Assembly (NCBI RefSeq): GCF_051958935.1
Contig: NZ_JBQCFP010000168.1
Coordinates: forward strand, 1-37,170
Length of the DNA: 37,170 bases
Origin: Dokdonella_A sp051958935
GTDB taxonomy: Bacteria > Pseudomonadota > Gammaproteobacteria > Xanthomonadales > Rhodanobacteraceae
Direction: 5' to 3'
In this document: positions 15,397-23,333 of the stretch, piece by piece
How positions within the stretch are numbered: position 1 is the first letter of the stretch
Layout: every line of letters starts with the position of its first letter
The notes under the pieces: generated by a model
Database searches by the model: none
Seen by the model: the letters and a program-made list of their open reading frames with translations, nothing else
Told to the model about the DNA's origin: nothing
Program-made: the position numbers and the translations under genes

Positions 15397-17315
15397 GTCG
15401 AGCACGGCGCGTCGCTGCATGGTTGTTCGCCGCGGTATTCGCATGGCCGCTCGTCGCGGCCGCGGACGAGCGCATCCTGTCGTTCCGGAGCAGCATCGAG
15501 ATCGCCGCGGACGGCAGCATGGACGTCACCGAGACGATCCGCGTGCGCGCCGAGGGCGGCGCGATCCGCCACGGCATCTACCGCGACTTCCCGACCGACT
15601 ATCGCGACCGCTTCCGCAATGCGGTGCACGTCGCGTTCGAGCCGCTGGCGCTCACGCGCGACGGCCACGACGAGCCGTTCCATTCCGAGCGCAAGGGCAA
15701 CGGCGTTCGTGTCTACTTCGGCTCGAAAGAGACGACGCTCGCGCCCGGCGAGTACAGCTAGTCGTTCGCCTACCACACGAACCGCCAGCTCGGCTTCTTC
15801 GCCGATCACGACGAGCTCTACTGGAACGTGACCGGCAACGGCTGGGACTTCCCCATCGACGCGGCGACCGCGACCGTCTCCCTGCCCGGTTCGATCGCGC
15901 CGCCGGACCTGCGGCTGGATGCCTACACCGGGCCCGAGGGCGCGCAGGGCAAGGCCTGGAGCGCGCACGCGGACGGCGATTCGCGCGCGTCGTTCGCAAC
16001 CACGCGCATGCTCGGCCCGCGCGAGGGCCTCACGATCGCGGTCGGTTTTCCGAAAGGCATCATCGCCCCGCCGACCGACCGCCAGCGCCTCGCCTGGTTC
16101 CTCGAGGACAACGCGGGCGTGCTCGCACAGCTCCTCGCGCTGCTGCTCGTGCTCACCTATTACTGCGTGCAATGGTCGCGCGTCGGACGGGACCCGAAAC
16201 CGGGCACGATCATCCCGCTGTACGAGCCGCCGGGCGGGCACACGCCGGGCGCGCTGCGCTACGTCGAGCGCATGGGCTGGGACGAGGGCTGTGTCGCCGC
16301 CGACATCGTCGATGCGGCCGTGCGCGGCGCGATCCGCATCACCGAAGACGACGGCAAGTACCGCATCGAGCGCGTCGGCACGGCGGAGCTGCCCGCGACC
16401 GAATCGCGCCTCGTCGCCGACCTGCTCGCCGGCAGCTCCGCGTTCACGTTCGAGCAGTCCTCGCATTCGCGCATTTCGCGGGCGCTCGATGCACACAGGA
16501 AAGCGCTCGAGGCCACGTACGCCGACAGTCATTTCCGCAAGAACACCGGACTCGTCGTGATCGGCGTGCTGGTCACCGTCGCCGCGGTGATCGGTGCGGC
16601 GCTGCTCATCGGCGACGTCGGCCGCACCGTGGGCGCCGCGTTCATGCTGGTCTGGCTCGGCGGCTGGAGCGTCGGCGTGTTCGCGCTGTGCGCGAAGGTG
16701 GTCAGCGCCTGGCGCATGGTCGGCCGCGGCTCGATCGGCAAGCGGACCGCGGCGACGATCGGCGCGATCTTCATCAGCGTGTTCGCGCTGCCGTTCGTCG
16801 CCGGCGAGGTATTCGGCATCGGCATGCTCGTGATGCTCGCGGGGGTCGGCTTCGCGGTCGCGATCGTCGCCCTGGTCGCGACCAACCTGCTGTTCGCGTG
16901 GCTCATGAAGGCACCGACGACGACCGGCCGCCGCCTGCTCGACCAGGTCGACGGTCTGCGTCTCTACCTCGGTGTCGCCGAGCGCGACGAGATCGCCGCC
17001 CAGAAGGCACCGCCGCTCAGCGCCGAGCAGTTCCATCGCATGCTGCCGTACGCGCTCGCGCTCGGTGTCGAGGAAAACTGGACGAACCTGTTCGCCGCCG
17101 CGGTGGGCCCCGCCGCGGCAGCCGCGGCCGTCACCGCGGCCGGCTGGTACGGCGGCCGGTCGATCAGCCATTTCGGCGGCTTTGCGAGTGACCTCGGCTC
17201 GTCGTTCAGCAGCTCGATTTCGTCGTCGTCGAGCGCACCCGGCTCCTCGTCGGGCGGCGGCGGAGGTGGCTCTTCCGGCGGTGGTGGCGGCGGCGGCGGT
17301 GGCGGCGGCTGGTAG
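15393..17315 (+). pseudogene. DUF2207 membrane protein with in-frame amber codon
   Basis: One frame encodes about 640 residues, broken only by TAG at 15759-15761 after 122 codons. The first part has a signal peptide (ends 'LVAAA') and the DUF2207 beta-rich domain ('GSMDVTETIRVRAEGGAIRHGIYRDFPTDY'); the second part resumes at once with '...SFAYHTNRQLGFFADHDELYWNVTGNGW', which clearly belongs to the same domain. Later come membrane segments (about 16090-16160, 16550-16690, 16750-16880), a DUF2207 C-terminal region, and a Gly/Ser-rich tail ending in Trp, as usual for this family. The codon probably replaced a Tyr codon (TAC to TAG). The protein may be lost, or the base may be a sequence error. 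The gene is translationally coupled to lemA by an ATGA overlap. Confidence 0.85.
17218..17312 (+). repeat. Low-complexity Ser/Gly codon run at the end of the DUF2207 gene
   Basis: A stretch of TCG/AGC then GGC/GGT codons encodes a Ser-rich then poly-Gly tail with about a dozen Gly in a row before the final Trp. Such tails are typical of DUF2207 and TPM-type proteins. The run is prone to length change. Confidence 0.6.
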
Positions 17316-17321
17316 CCGCGC

Positions 17322-17678
17322 TCAGCGCGCGAGGCCGTTCGCCGCGAGCGCGTCGAGATACGCCTGCCAGTTGCGCGCGTGCTCGCGGCCGAGCTCGTGC
17401 AGCACGCTCCATGAGAACAGGCCGCTCGCGTGGCCGTCGGAAAAGCGCAGCAGCACCGCATAGTTGCCGACCGGCTCGACCGCATCGATCGCGACGTCGC
17501 GCTTGCCGGCGACGAGCACCTTCTGCCCGGGTCCGTGGCCCTGCACTTCGGCACTCGGCGAGTGCACGCGCAGGTATTCGGCAGGCAGGCGATAGGCTGC
17601 GCCGTCATCGAACTCGACTTCGAGCGCGTGCGACGCGCGATGCAACACGATGCGCGTCGGCGTGGGCGCCTGCGCCAT
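17322..17678 (-). CDS. DUF971 (gamma-butyrobetaine hydroxylase-like N-terminal domain) protein
   Basis: A 118-residue protein: 'MAQAPTPTRIVLHRASHALEVEFDDGAAYRLPAEYLRVHSPSAEV...' followed by 'VAIDAVEPVGNYAVLLRFSDGHASGLFSWSVLHEL'. The L-x-V-x-F-D-D-G, L-P-A-E-x-L-R-V-x-S-P-S-A-E-V and 'PVGNYAV...FSDGHxSGxFSW' motifs are those of stand-alone DUF971 proteins. The family's biochemical role is not settled; the same domain starts some eukaryotic hydroxylases. Its ATG overlaps the TGA of the upstream gene by one base (TGATG), so translation is probably coupled. It converges on the DUF2207 gene with a 6-base gap. Confidence 0.88.
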   Translation of the reverse strand: MAQAPTPTRIVLHRASHALEVEFDDGAAYRLPAEYLRVHSPSAEVQGHGPGQKVLVAGKRDVAIDAVEPVGNYAVLLRFSDGHASGLFSWSVLHELGREHARNWQAYLDALAANGLAR

Positions 17679-18292
17679 CAATGCACGCTGTCGGAACGCG
17701 GAGCGCGCGGCTGCTGCGGATCGCCGGGCAGGCCCGCGACCTGCCACAGCGCATCGAGGTAGCCGGAACCGAAGCCGATCGAGCCGAGGCCTTCGAACTC
17801 GTACGCGCCGGTGTCCGGATACCAGCGGGCGTTGGGGTCGAGCTCGCGCAGGACCAGCGCGTCCCTCTCAACCTCGGTGAGCTGGCCGACGTAGCTGATT
17901 TCGCCCTCGTCGTCCTCGACCATGTTGAGCGAGATCAGCGGCGCGCACGCCATCGCCGAGCGCGCGATAGCGGCCCAGTCGTCGAGCTCGAAACCGCCCG
18001 GCACCTTGAGCGCTTCGCCGCGCAGCGCGAGCGCCTTCTCGACGAATTCGCGCGAGGGATCCTCCTCGATTGCGCTGATGTCGGCGATCGCGATCGCGAT
18101 GTAGCCGTCGAAGCGCATCGCGTCACCGACCTCGGCGACGAGGCAGAAATCGCGCGACAGCGCGACCACGTAGCCGTGGATCACACCCGCGTGCAGGCGC
18201 TCGCGCAGGATGCGCAGGGGAATGCGTTGCTCGAACGCCTCGCGAAGCTCGGCGCGCACGCCGCGCGCCTTGAACGGGACTACGGTGGTCAT
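17678..18292 (-). CDS. Conserved hypothetical protein between hslU and DUF971
   Basis: A 204-residue acidic, apparently cytoplasmic protein: 'MTTVVPFKARGVRAELREAFEQRIPLRILRERLHAGVIHGYVVALSRDF...'. It contains 'DGYIAIAIADISAIEED' and a second half with 'LISLNMVEDDEGEISYVGQLTEV'. I do not recognise a named family. The first part reads like a small beta-barrel ('VIHGYVVALSRDFCLVAEV ... FDGYIAI'), resembling proteins that answer local changes, but this is impression only. ATG 18292 was chosen over one at 18310; both are possible. It follows hslU with a 155-base gap and overlaps the DUF971 start by one base, so these two form a unit. Confidence 0.7.
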   Translation of the reverse strand: MTTVVPFKARGVRAELREAFEQRIPLRILRERLHAGVIHGYVVALSRDFCLVAEVGDAMRFDGYIAIAIADISAIEEDPSREFVEKALALRGEALKVPGGFELDDWAAIARSAMACAPLISLNMVEDDEGEISYVGQLTEVERDALVLRELDPNARWYPDTGAYEFEGLGSIGFGSGYLDALWQVAGLPGDPQQPRAPRSDSVH

Positions 18293-18430
18293 GTGTGTAT
18301 GGTCCGGCACTCGGGCCTGTGGTGCAACCGCGCCGCCGCGCGACCCGGAACACAGGCGGCTCCTGTGCGCTCATATCGGGGCCACCGCGCGGAATTCCAG
18401 CCGCGGATGCGCAGGGCGCGCCTGGCGCAG

Positions 18431-18451
18431 CCCTCAACCCTCAACCCTCAA
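18431..18451. repeat. Three heptanucleotide repeats starting at the hslU stop codon
   Basis: CCCTCAA is repeated three times on the plus strand (TTGAGGG on the minus strand). Read in the direction of hslU, the TGA stop (18450-18448) is part of the first unit, so the repeat array begins at the stop codon. Confidence 0.7.
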
Positions 18452-19782
18452 AGTATGTACCTCGACAGATCCTCATCGCGCACGAGCCCGCCCAGGTGCG
18501 CATCGACGTAGGCCGCATCGATGCGGTAGTGGTGTCCGCCCCGGTCCGAGGCTTCGTACGAGATCTCGTCGAGCAGGCGTTCGAGCACGGTGTGCAGGCG
18601 GCGGGCGCCGATGTTCTCGGTACGCTCGTTGACCTGGAATGCGATTTCGGCGAGCCGCACGATGCCGTCCTCGACGAACTCGAGCGTGACGCCCTCGGTG
18701 CCGAGCAGCGCGGTGTACTGCTTGGTGAGGGCGTGCTGCGGCTCGGCCAGGATGCGCCGGAAATCGTCCGCGGAAAGCGCGGCGAGTTCGACGCGGATCG
18801 GGAAACGCCCCTGCAATTCCGGCACGAGATCCGACGGCTTGGCGAGCGAGAACGCGCCCGAAGCAATGAACAGGATATGGTCGGTACGCACGGTGCCGTA
18901 CTTGGTCGACACCGCCGAGCCTTCGACCAGCGGCAGCAGGTCGCGCTGCACGCCTTCCCGCGAGACGCCCGCGCCGCTGAACTCGCCGCGCTGGGCGATC
19001 TTGTCGATCTCGTCGATGAAGACGATGCCGTTCTGCTCCGCGCTCGCGATCGCCTGCGCCTTGATCTCCTCGTCGTTGACGAGCTTGCCCGCTTCCTCCT
19101 CGATCAGGAGCGGGCGCGCCTGCGCGATCGAGAGCTTGCGCGCTTGCGTCTTCTGTCCCTGCAGCGACTGGAACATGCCGCGCAGCTGGCTCGTCATTTC
19201 TTCCATGCCGGGCGGCGCCATGATCTCGACACCGATGTTCTGCGCGATCTCGAGTTCGATCTCGCGCGCGTCGAGCGCACCCTCGCGCAGCTGCTTGCGC
19301 AGCTTCTGGCGCGTATCGGACTCGCCCGCGTCGAACCCCGGCGCGTCGCCGTATGCGGACGGCTGGCGCCGCGGCAACAGCGCGTCGAGGATGCGCTCCT
19401 CGGCGCGATCCTCGGCCTGCGAACGCACGCGCGCCTTCGCCTGCTCGCGCGCCATCTTCACCGCGGCCTCGGCGAGGTCGCGCACGATCTGCTCGACGTC
19501 CTTGCCGACGTAGCCGACCTCGGTGAACTTGGTCGCCTCGACCTTGATGAACGGCGCGTTGGCGAGCGCGGCGAGACGGCGCGCGATCTCGGTCTTGCCG
19601 ACGCCGGTCGGGCCGATCATGAGGATGTTCTTCGGCGTGACTTCCTCGCGCAGTCCGGGCTCGAGCTGCATGCGCCGCCAGCGGTTGCGCAGCGCGATCG
19701 CGACCGCGCGCTTGGCCGCGTTCTGGCCGATGATGTAGCGGTCGAGTTCATTGACGATTTCGCGCGGGGTGAGTTCGGACAT
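18448..19782 (-). CDS. hslU: HslU, ATPase subunit of the HslVU protease
   Basis: A 444-residue AAA+ unfoldase. It has Walker A 'GPTGVGKT' (57-64), the pore loop 'GYVG' (90-93), an inserted I-domain (about 100-240), Walker B 'VFIDEID' with Asp257-Glu258, and the conserved tail 'GARRLHTVLERLLDEISYEASD' before the C-terminal '...LSRYIL'. It unfolds substrates with ATP and feeds them to HslV; the C-terminal residues insert into HslV to activate it. It follows hslV on the same strand, separated by a 179-base repeat-containing gap. Length matches E. coli HslU (443). The start is ATG 19782, matching the family ('MSELTPREIVNELDRYIIGQ'). Confidence 0.97.
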   Translation of the reverse strand: MSELTPREIVNELDRYIIGQNAAKRAVAIALRNRWRRMQLEPGLREEVTPKNILMIGPTGVGKTEIARRLAALANAPFIKVEATKFTEVGYVGKDVEQIVRDLAEAAVKMAREQAKARVRSQAEDRAEERILDALLPRRQPSAYGDAPGFDAGESDTRQKLRKQLREGALDAREIELEIAQNIGVEIMAPPGMEEMTSQLRGMFQSLQGQKTQARKLSIAQARPLLIEEEAGKLVNDEEIKAQAIASAEQNGIVFIDEIDKIAQRGEFSGAGVSREGVQRDLLPLVEGSAVSTKYGTVRTDHILFIASGAFSLAKPSDLVPELQGRFPIRVELAALSADDFRRILAEPQHALTKQYTALLGTEGVTLEFVEDGIVRLAEIAFQVNERTENIGARRLHTVLERLLDEISYEASDRGGHHYRIDAAYVDAHLGGLVRDEDLSRYIL

Positions 19783-19792
19783 GGAGAGCTGG

Positions 19793-19874
19793 GATTGGTG
19801 ATTGGTGATTGGTGATTCGTGATTGGGGACTAGGGATTCGTGACTGGCGAGTGGGGACTCGGATTGGGGATTGC
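19793..19874. repeat. Array of about twelve heptanucleotide units upstream of hslU
   Basis: About twelve consecutive units of seven bases (one unit of six) fit the pattern GA-T/C-T-G/C-G-x: GATTGGT three times, then GATTCGT, GATTGGG, GACTAGG, GATTCGT, GACTGGC, GAGTGGG and so on. They lie directly before hslU (11 bases from its ATG), so they form most of its leader. An inverted array lies at 19931-19965, so the RNA could form a long stem. Confidence 0.75.
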
Positions 19875-19930
19875 TTTGGTCGCCGGGAAACGAAAGGGCG
19901 CGGCGTCGACGGCAGCAGCCGCCTTTTTTT

Positions 19931-19965
19931 CAATCACCAATCACCAATCCCGAATCACCACTCAC
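19931..19965. repeat. Five inverted heptanucleotide units touching the hslV stop codon
   Basis: CAATCAC twice, then CAATCCC, GAATCAC and CACTCAC on the plus strand; on the minus strand these read GTGATTG-type units running from the hslV TGA stop (19964-19962). They are the reverse complement of the units at 19793-19874. Seven A/T bases (19924-19930) adjoin the array. Confidence 0.7.
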
Positions 19966-20495
19966 AGCTCTTCAACCGTCACATTGTGGTTCGTGTAGAT
20001 GCAGATGTCGCCCGCGATGCCGAGCGCCTTCTCGACGATCGTGCGGGCATCGAGATTGCTGTTCTCGAGCAGCGCCTTCGCGGCCGCGAGTGCGTAGGGG
20101 CCGCCCGAGCCGATCGCGATGATGCCCTGTTCAGGCTCGAGCACGTCGCCGTTGCCGGAAATCAGCAGGGAGGTGTCCTTGTCGGCGACCGCGAGCATCG
20201 CCTCGAGGCGACCGAGCCGGCGATCGGTACGCCAGTCCTTGGCGAGCTCGACTGCAGCACGCGTGAGGTTGGCTCCGTGTTTGTCGAGCTTGGCCTCGAA
20301 CAGCTCGAACAGCGTGAACGCGTCCGCGGTCGCGCCCGCGAAGCCGGCGAGCACGTCGCCCCTGCCGAGGCGGCGGATCTTGCGCGCATTCGCCTTCATC
20401 ACGGTGTTGCCGAGCGTGACCTGGCCGTCGCCGCCGATCACGACCTTGCCGTCGCGGCGTACGGAAACGATGGTGGTGGCGTGGAAGCTTTCCAT
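19962..20495 (-). CDS. hslV: HslV, proteolytic subunit of the HslVU protease
   Basis: A 177-residue threonine peptidase: 'MESFHATTIVSVRRDGKVVIGGDGQVTLGNTVMK...' to '...GDICIYTNHNVTVEEL'. The mature enzyme should begin at the first Thr of 'TTIVSVRR' (Thr7), the catalytic nucleophile, so a six-residue propeptide 'MESFHA' must be removed. E. coli HslV loses only Met; a short propeptide ending FHA is what I recall for Xanthomonas HslV. The 'GDGQVTLG' and 'AKDWRTDRRLGRLEAML' segments are typical. It degrades unfolded proteins with HslU. An in-frame upstream start at 20522 would give a longer and less likely propeptide. Confidence 0.96.
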   Translation of the reverse strand: MESFHATTIVSVRRDGKVVIGGDGQVTLGNTVMKANARKIRRLGRGDVLAGFAGATADAFTLFELFEAKLDKHGANLTRAAVELAKDWRTDRRLGRLEAMLAVADKDTSLLISGNGDVLEPEQGIIAIGSGGPYALAAAKALLENSNLDARTIVEKALGIAGDICIYTNHNVTVEEL

Positions 20496-20650
20496 GGCGG
20501 TTCCTGCTGTAGAACGATGCAAATGAGGTCTCGCGGCGAGCGTTGCAAGCCTGCATGCAGGAGATTGAAGCGCGGAGGAGACGAAGGAATCCCTTCGACC
20601 ATCATCCCTTCTTCATGTCCTTCGTGGTCCAGGCTTTCGGCGTTGCGGGC

Positions 20651-21571
20651 TCAGTCGCCGCCCCGGCGCCGGGCGCGGGGATGGGCCGCGTCGTAGACCT
20701 TGGCGAGGTGCTGGAAGTCGAGGTGCGTGTAGATCTGCGTCGTGCCGATGTCGGCATGGCCGAGCAGTTCCTGCACGGCGCGCAGGTCGCCCGAGGATTC
20801 GAGCAAGTGGCTCGCGCAGGAATGGCGCAGGAGGTGCGGATAGACGCGCTTCCAGATGCCCTGCTCCTGCGCGCGCTTCCTGAGGCGCGCGCGCACTCCG
20901 TTCGGTGTCAGCGGGGCACCGCGACGGCCGCGCACGAGCGGGTCGTCATCGCCGCAACGGTCCTGCTCGCGCAGGGCGACGAGCGCCGCGAGCGCCTGCG
21001 TGCCGACCGGGACGATGCGCGTCTTGTTGCCCTTGCCGGTCACGCGCAGCGAGCCTTCGCCCGCGTCGAGGTCGCGCCAGCGGACGCTGCATAGTTCGGC
21101 GACGCGCAGGCCGCTCGAGTAGAGGAGCTCGAGCAACGCGCGATCGCGCACGGTTTCCGGATCGTCACCGGGCAGCTCGACCAGCGCCGCCGTCTCGTCG
21201 GTGTCGAGCACCTCGGGCAGCTTGCGCTTCACCTTCGGCGAGCGCAGGCCCGTCGCCGGATTGATCGCGACCTCGCCTTCGCGCGCGAGCCAGCGGAAGA
21301 AGCTGCGCCAGGCCGAGGCGATGCCGCGCAAGGTCGACGGCGAATAGCCGCGGCGACGATGCCGTTCGGCCAGCGCGGCCTGTGCCTGGTCGGGCTTGAG
21401 CTCGTGCCAGCGCGAAATGCCGCGCGCCTCGGCATGCTCGGTGAGCTGAGCGATCGCGTGCGCGTAGTGCTCGACCGTGCTCGGCGAATAACGCCGTTCA
21501 TCGCGCAGGTAGTGCAGGAAGCGGTCGACCGCCGCGCCGAGGTCGGTGCCGCTTGCGGCGACCGCGCTCAT
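20651..21571 (-). CDS. xerC: Tyrosine recombinase XerC
   Basis: A 306-residue tyrosine recombinase. An N-terminal core-binding domain (about 10-100, 'FLHYLRDERRYSPSTVEHYAHAI') precedes the catalytic domain with Arg156 ('SSGLRVAEL'), Lys180 ('VTGKGNKTR'), His246-x-x-Arg249 ('PHLLRHSCASHLL'), His272 ('LLGHADIGTTQIY') and nucleophile Tyr281. All catalytic residues are present. With XerD it resolves chromosome dimers at dif during division. The gene order dapF-DUF484-xerC is the same as in E. coli (dapF-yigA-xerC), which makes XerC more likely than XerD. It starts one base after the DUF484 stop, so translation is probably coupled. Confidence 0.95.
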   Translation of the reverse strand: MSAVAASGTDLGAAVDRFLHYLRDERRYSPSTVEHYAHAIAQLTEHAEARGISRWHELKPDQAQAALAERHRRRGYSPSTLRGIASAWRSFFRWLAREGEVAINPATGLRSPKVKRKLPEVLDTDETAALVELPGDDPETVRDRALLELLYSSGLRVAELCSVRWRDLDAGEGSLRVTGKGNKTRIVPVGTQALAALVALREQDRCGDDDPLVRGRRGAPLTPNGVRARLRKRAQEQGIWKRVYPHLLRHSCASHLLESSGDLRAVQELLGHADIGTTQIYTHLDFQHLAKVYDAAHPRARRRGGD

Positions 21572-21572
21572 T

Positions 21573-22253
21573 TCACGCGGGGTAGCGCGCGATCGCGGTC
21601 GAGATCGCTTCGCCGATCAGCTTGAGGAAGACCGTGCCCATGCCCGGATGGAAACGATTCGCGTCGTTGCTGCCGATCGCGAGCATGCCGGTCGAGCCGA
21701 TCGGCAGCAGTACCGCCGACTGCACCTCGTCCGCGCGCGCCGCGAACAAGGCATCGAGCTTGTCCTGCTGCAGGCGGCCGCATAGCGGCTCGGCGCGCTT
21801 GAAGAACTCGGAAAACACAGGGAATGCGCTCATGCCCGCGGGCTCGACGATGAGCCATTCGGCGGCCGGGAGTTCCGGATCGGTGCGGAACAGCACGAGG
21901 CGGACGAGGTCGGTATGGAAATCCTCGGTCAGCGCGGCGACGACCGCGCTGGTGGTGCCGGCGAGGCTGCGCGCGCGCATCAGTGCGAGCGTGAGCGTGT
22001 GCACGCGCACCATCAGCGCCTCGTTTTCGTGCGCGATCTCTACGAGGTCGTGCAGGCGCCGGTTGAGTTCACGATTCTTGTCACGCAGCACGTCGAGCTG
22101 GTAGCTCGCTAGCGACGCCGCCTGGCCCTGCTCGCGCGGCAGCACGAGCGCCATCGCGATATCGGGGAATTCGCGCAGGAATTCCGGATGGCGGCGCAGG
22201 TAGCTTGCGACGTCCATCGCGTCGAGGCCATCCTTGATGCTGAGTTCGCTCAT
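21573..22253 (-). CDS. DUF484 family protein (YigA-like)
   Basis: A 226-residue cytoplasmic protein. It begins 'MSELSIKDGLDAMDVASYLRRHPEFLREFPDI', the DUF484 signature ('YLxxHPxFL'), followed by a coiled-coil (about 55-85, 'LDVLRDKNRELNRRLHDLVEIAHENEAL' in part) and a GAF-like domain (about 95-225; 'SAVLLPIGSTGMLAIGSNDANRFHPGMGTVFLKLIGE' in part). The GAF-like fold could sense a small molecule, but no ligand is known. The ATG overlaps the dapF stop (ATGA at 22253-22250) and the stop is one base before xerC, so it is translated in a coupled dapF-DUF484-xerC unit. Confidence 0.9.
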   Translation of the reverse strand: MSELSIKDGLDAMDVASYLRRHPEFLREFPDIAMALVLPREQGQAASLASYQLDVLRDKNRELNRRLHDLVEIAHENEALMVRVHTLTLALMRARSLAGTTSAVVAALTEDFHTDLVRLVLFRTDPELPAAEWLIVEPAGMSAFPVFSEFFKRAEPLCGRLQQDKLDALFAARADEVQSAVLLPIGSTGMLAIGSNDANRFHPGMGTVFLKLIGEAISTAIARYPA

Positions 22254-23110
22254 GACTTCCTCGTTGTTGTCGGGCCCGCAGCCGGCGCGATCTCGCCGTC
22301 GAACACGAACGCCGCCGGGCCGCGCATCCAGACCGGATGGCCGGGCCCGTCCCAGCGCACTTCGAGTTCACCGCCCGGCAGGACGACGCGCACCTCGGGA
22401 TCGACTTTAGCGCGCCGGCGCAGCACCGCAACCGCGGCGCACGCGCCGCTGCCGCAGGCGAGCGTTTCGCCGACGCCACGTTCCCACACGCGCAGGCGGA
22501 TCGAACCACGCGAAACGATCTCGGCGAAACCGACGTTGCAGCGCTGCGGAAACGCCGGCGCATGTTCGATTTGCGGGCCGAGCACGGCGACCGGCGCCGC
22601 GGCGACGTCCTCGACCTCGACCAGTGCGTGCGGATTGCCCATGGATACCGCACCGATTTCGACCTCGCGCCCGACCACGTCGATCGCGTACACGTCGCTC
22701 TCGGTGTTCCCCCGCAGCGGGATCGCCGCCGGCGCGAACCGTGGCTCGCCCATGTCGACCCTCACGCTGCCGTCACCGCGCAGCTCCACCGCGACGGGGC
22801 CGGACGGACTCTCCAACCGCGTCATGCCGGGGCCGAGCACGCCCGCGCGCGCGAGCCAGGCAGCGACGCAGCGCACGCCGTTGCCGCACTGGCCGGCGCT
22901 GGTGCCGTCGGTATTCCAGATGCCGTAGGCGAAACTGCAGGACGGATCAACTGCAGGTTCGATCGTGAGCAGCTGGTCGAAGCCGACGCCGAAATGGCGG
23001 TCACCGAGCCAGCGGATCGCGCTCGCGTCGAGTGCGAACGGCACGGTGCGCGCATCGACGACGACGAAGTCGTTGCCGAGCCCGTGCATCTTGCTGAAGC
23101 GCAGCGTCAT
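22250..23110 (-). CDS. dapF: Diaminopimelate epimerase DapF
   Basis: A 286-residue epimerase converting LL- to meso-diaminopimelate for lysine and peptidoglycan synthesis. It begins 'MTLRFSKMHGLGNDFVVVDAR' and has both active-site cysteines: Cys75 in 'GQCGNGVRC' and Cys219 in 'LACGSGACAAV', matching the two-cysteine racemase mechanism. 'SMGNPHALVEVEDV' is the usual substrate-binding region. It follows the small lptM gene by 7 bases, as in E. coli, and overlaps DUF484 by 4 bases. The last residues after 'FDGEIAP' diverge, which is normal. Confidence 0.97.
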   Translation of the reverse strand: MTLRFSKMHGLGNDFVVVDARTVPFALDASAIRWLGDRHFGVGFDQLLTIEPAVDPSCSFAYGIWNTDGTSAGQCGNGVRCVAAWLARAGVLGPGMTRLESPSGPVAVELRGDGSVRVDMGEPRFAPAAIPLRGNTESDVYAIDVVGREVEIGAVSMGNPHALVEVEDVAAAPVAVLGPQIEHAPAFPQRCNVGFAEIVSRGSIRLRVWERGVGETLACGSGACAAVAVLRRRAKVDPEVRVVLPGGELEVRWDGPGHPVWMRGPAAFVFDGEIAPAAGPTTTRKS

Positions 23111-23117
23111 GCGCGGC

Positions 23118-23237
23118 TCAGGGCGTCGCGGCCGGGGCGGGCGCGGCCGGCTTCACGAGCGGGCCCTTGTTGCCGCACGCGGCGAGGAGCAGCAGGACGA
23201 GCAGCAGCGTGAAACGGAAGCTGGCGCGAAAGGACAT
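23118..23237 (-). CDS. lptM: LptM (YifL) small lipoprotein
   Basis: A 39-residue lipoprotein whose gene is short enough to be easily missed. The translation is 'MSFRASFRFT', then 'LLLVLLLLAACGNKGPLVKP' and a short Ala/Pro tail. The lipobox is 'LAAC' with Cys21, followed by the LptM-specific 'CGNKGPLVKP' (C-G-x-K-G-P-L). In E. coli LptM (YifL) binds the LptDE outer-membrane complex and helps LptD form its correct disulphides. The position just upstream of dapF is the same as in E. coli. A TATACT -10-like box lies 31 bases upstream on the minus strand. Confidence 0.92.
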   Translation of the reverse strand: MSFRASFRFTLLLVLLLLAACGNKGPLVKPAAPAPAATP

Positions 23238-23267
23238 GGCGAAACCCGGGCCTGGAAGCTGCCCGGA

Positions 23268-23302
23268 GTATAGCGGCCGTTCACGCGCGGGACCGGTATG
23301 CT
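23268..23302. promoter_or_regulatory. Divergent -10-like boxes for lptM (-) and the membrane protein gene (+)
   Basis: On the minus strand TATACT (23273 to 23268) lies 31 bases before the lptM ATG. On the plus strand TATGCT (23297-23302) lies 32 bases before ATG 23334. Neither has a clear -35 box in this GC-rich sequence, but both -10 matches stand out and their spacing to the starts is right. Confidence 0.45.
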
Positions 23303-23333
23303 AGGGCCGATCCCCGCGCGGAGCCGTCCGACG

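Noticed and set aside
19906..19930. Plus-strand terminator (GC-rich sequence followed by seven T) in the hslV-hslU gap
   Set aside because: The stem is short and interrupted, and no plus-strand gene lies upstream; it could act only on antisense RNA, so I did not list it as a terminator.
19793..19965. CRISPR-like array between hslU and hslV
   Set aside because: The unit is only seven bases with no spacers, so it is a microsatellite-like repeat and not a CRISPR array.
20582..20597. Hairpin CGAAGG/CCTTCG between xerC and hslV
   Set aside because: Only six pairs and no T-run on either side, so neither a terminator nor an attenuator can be supported.
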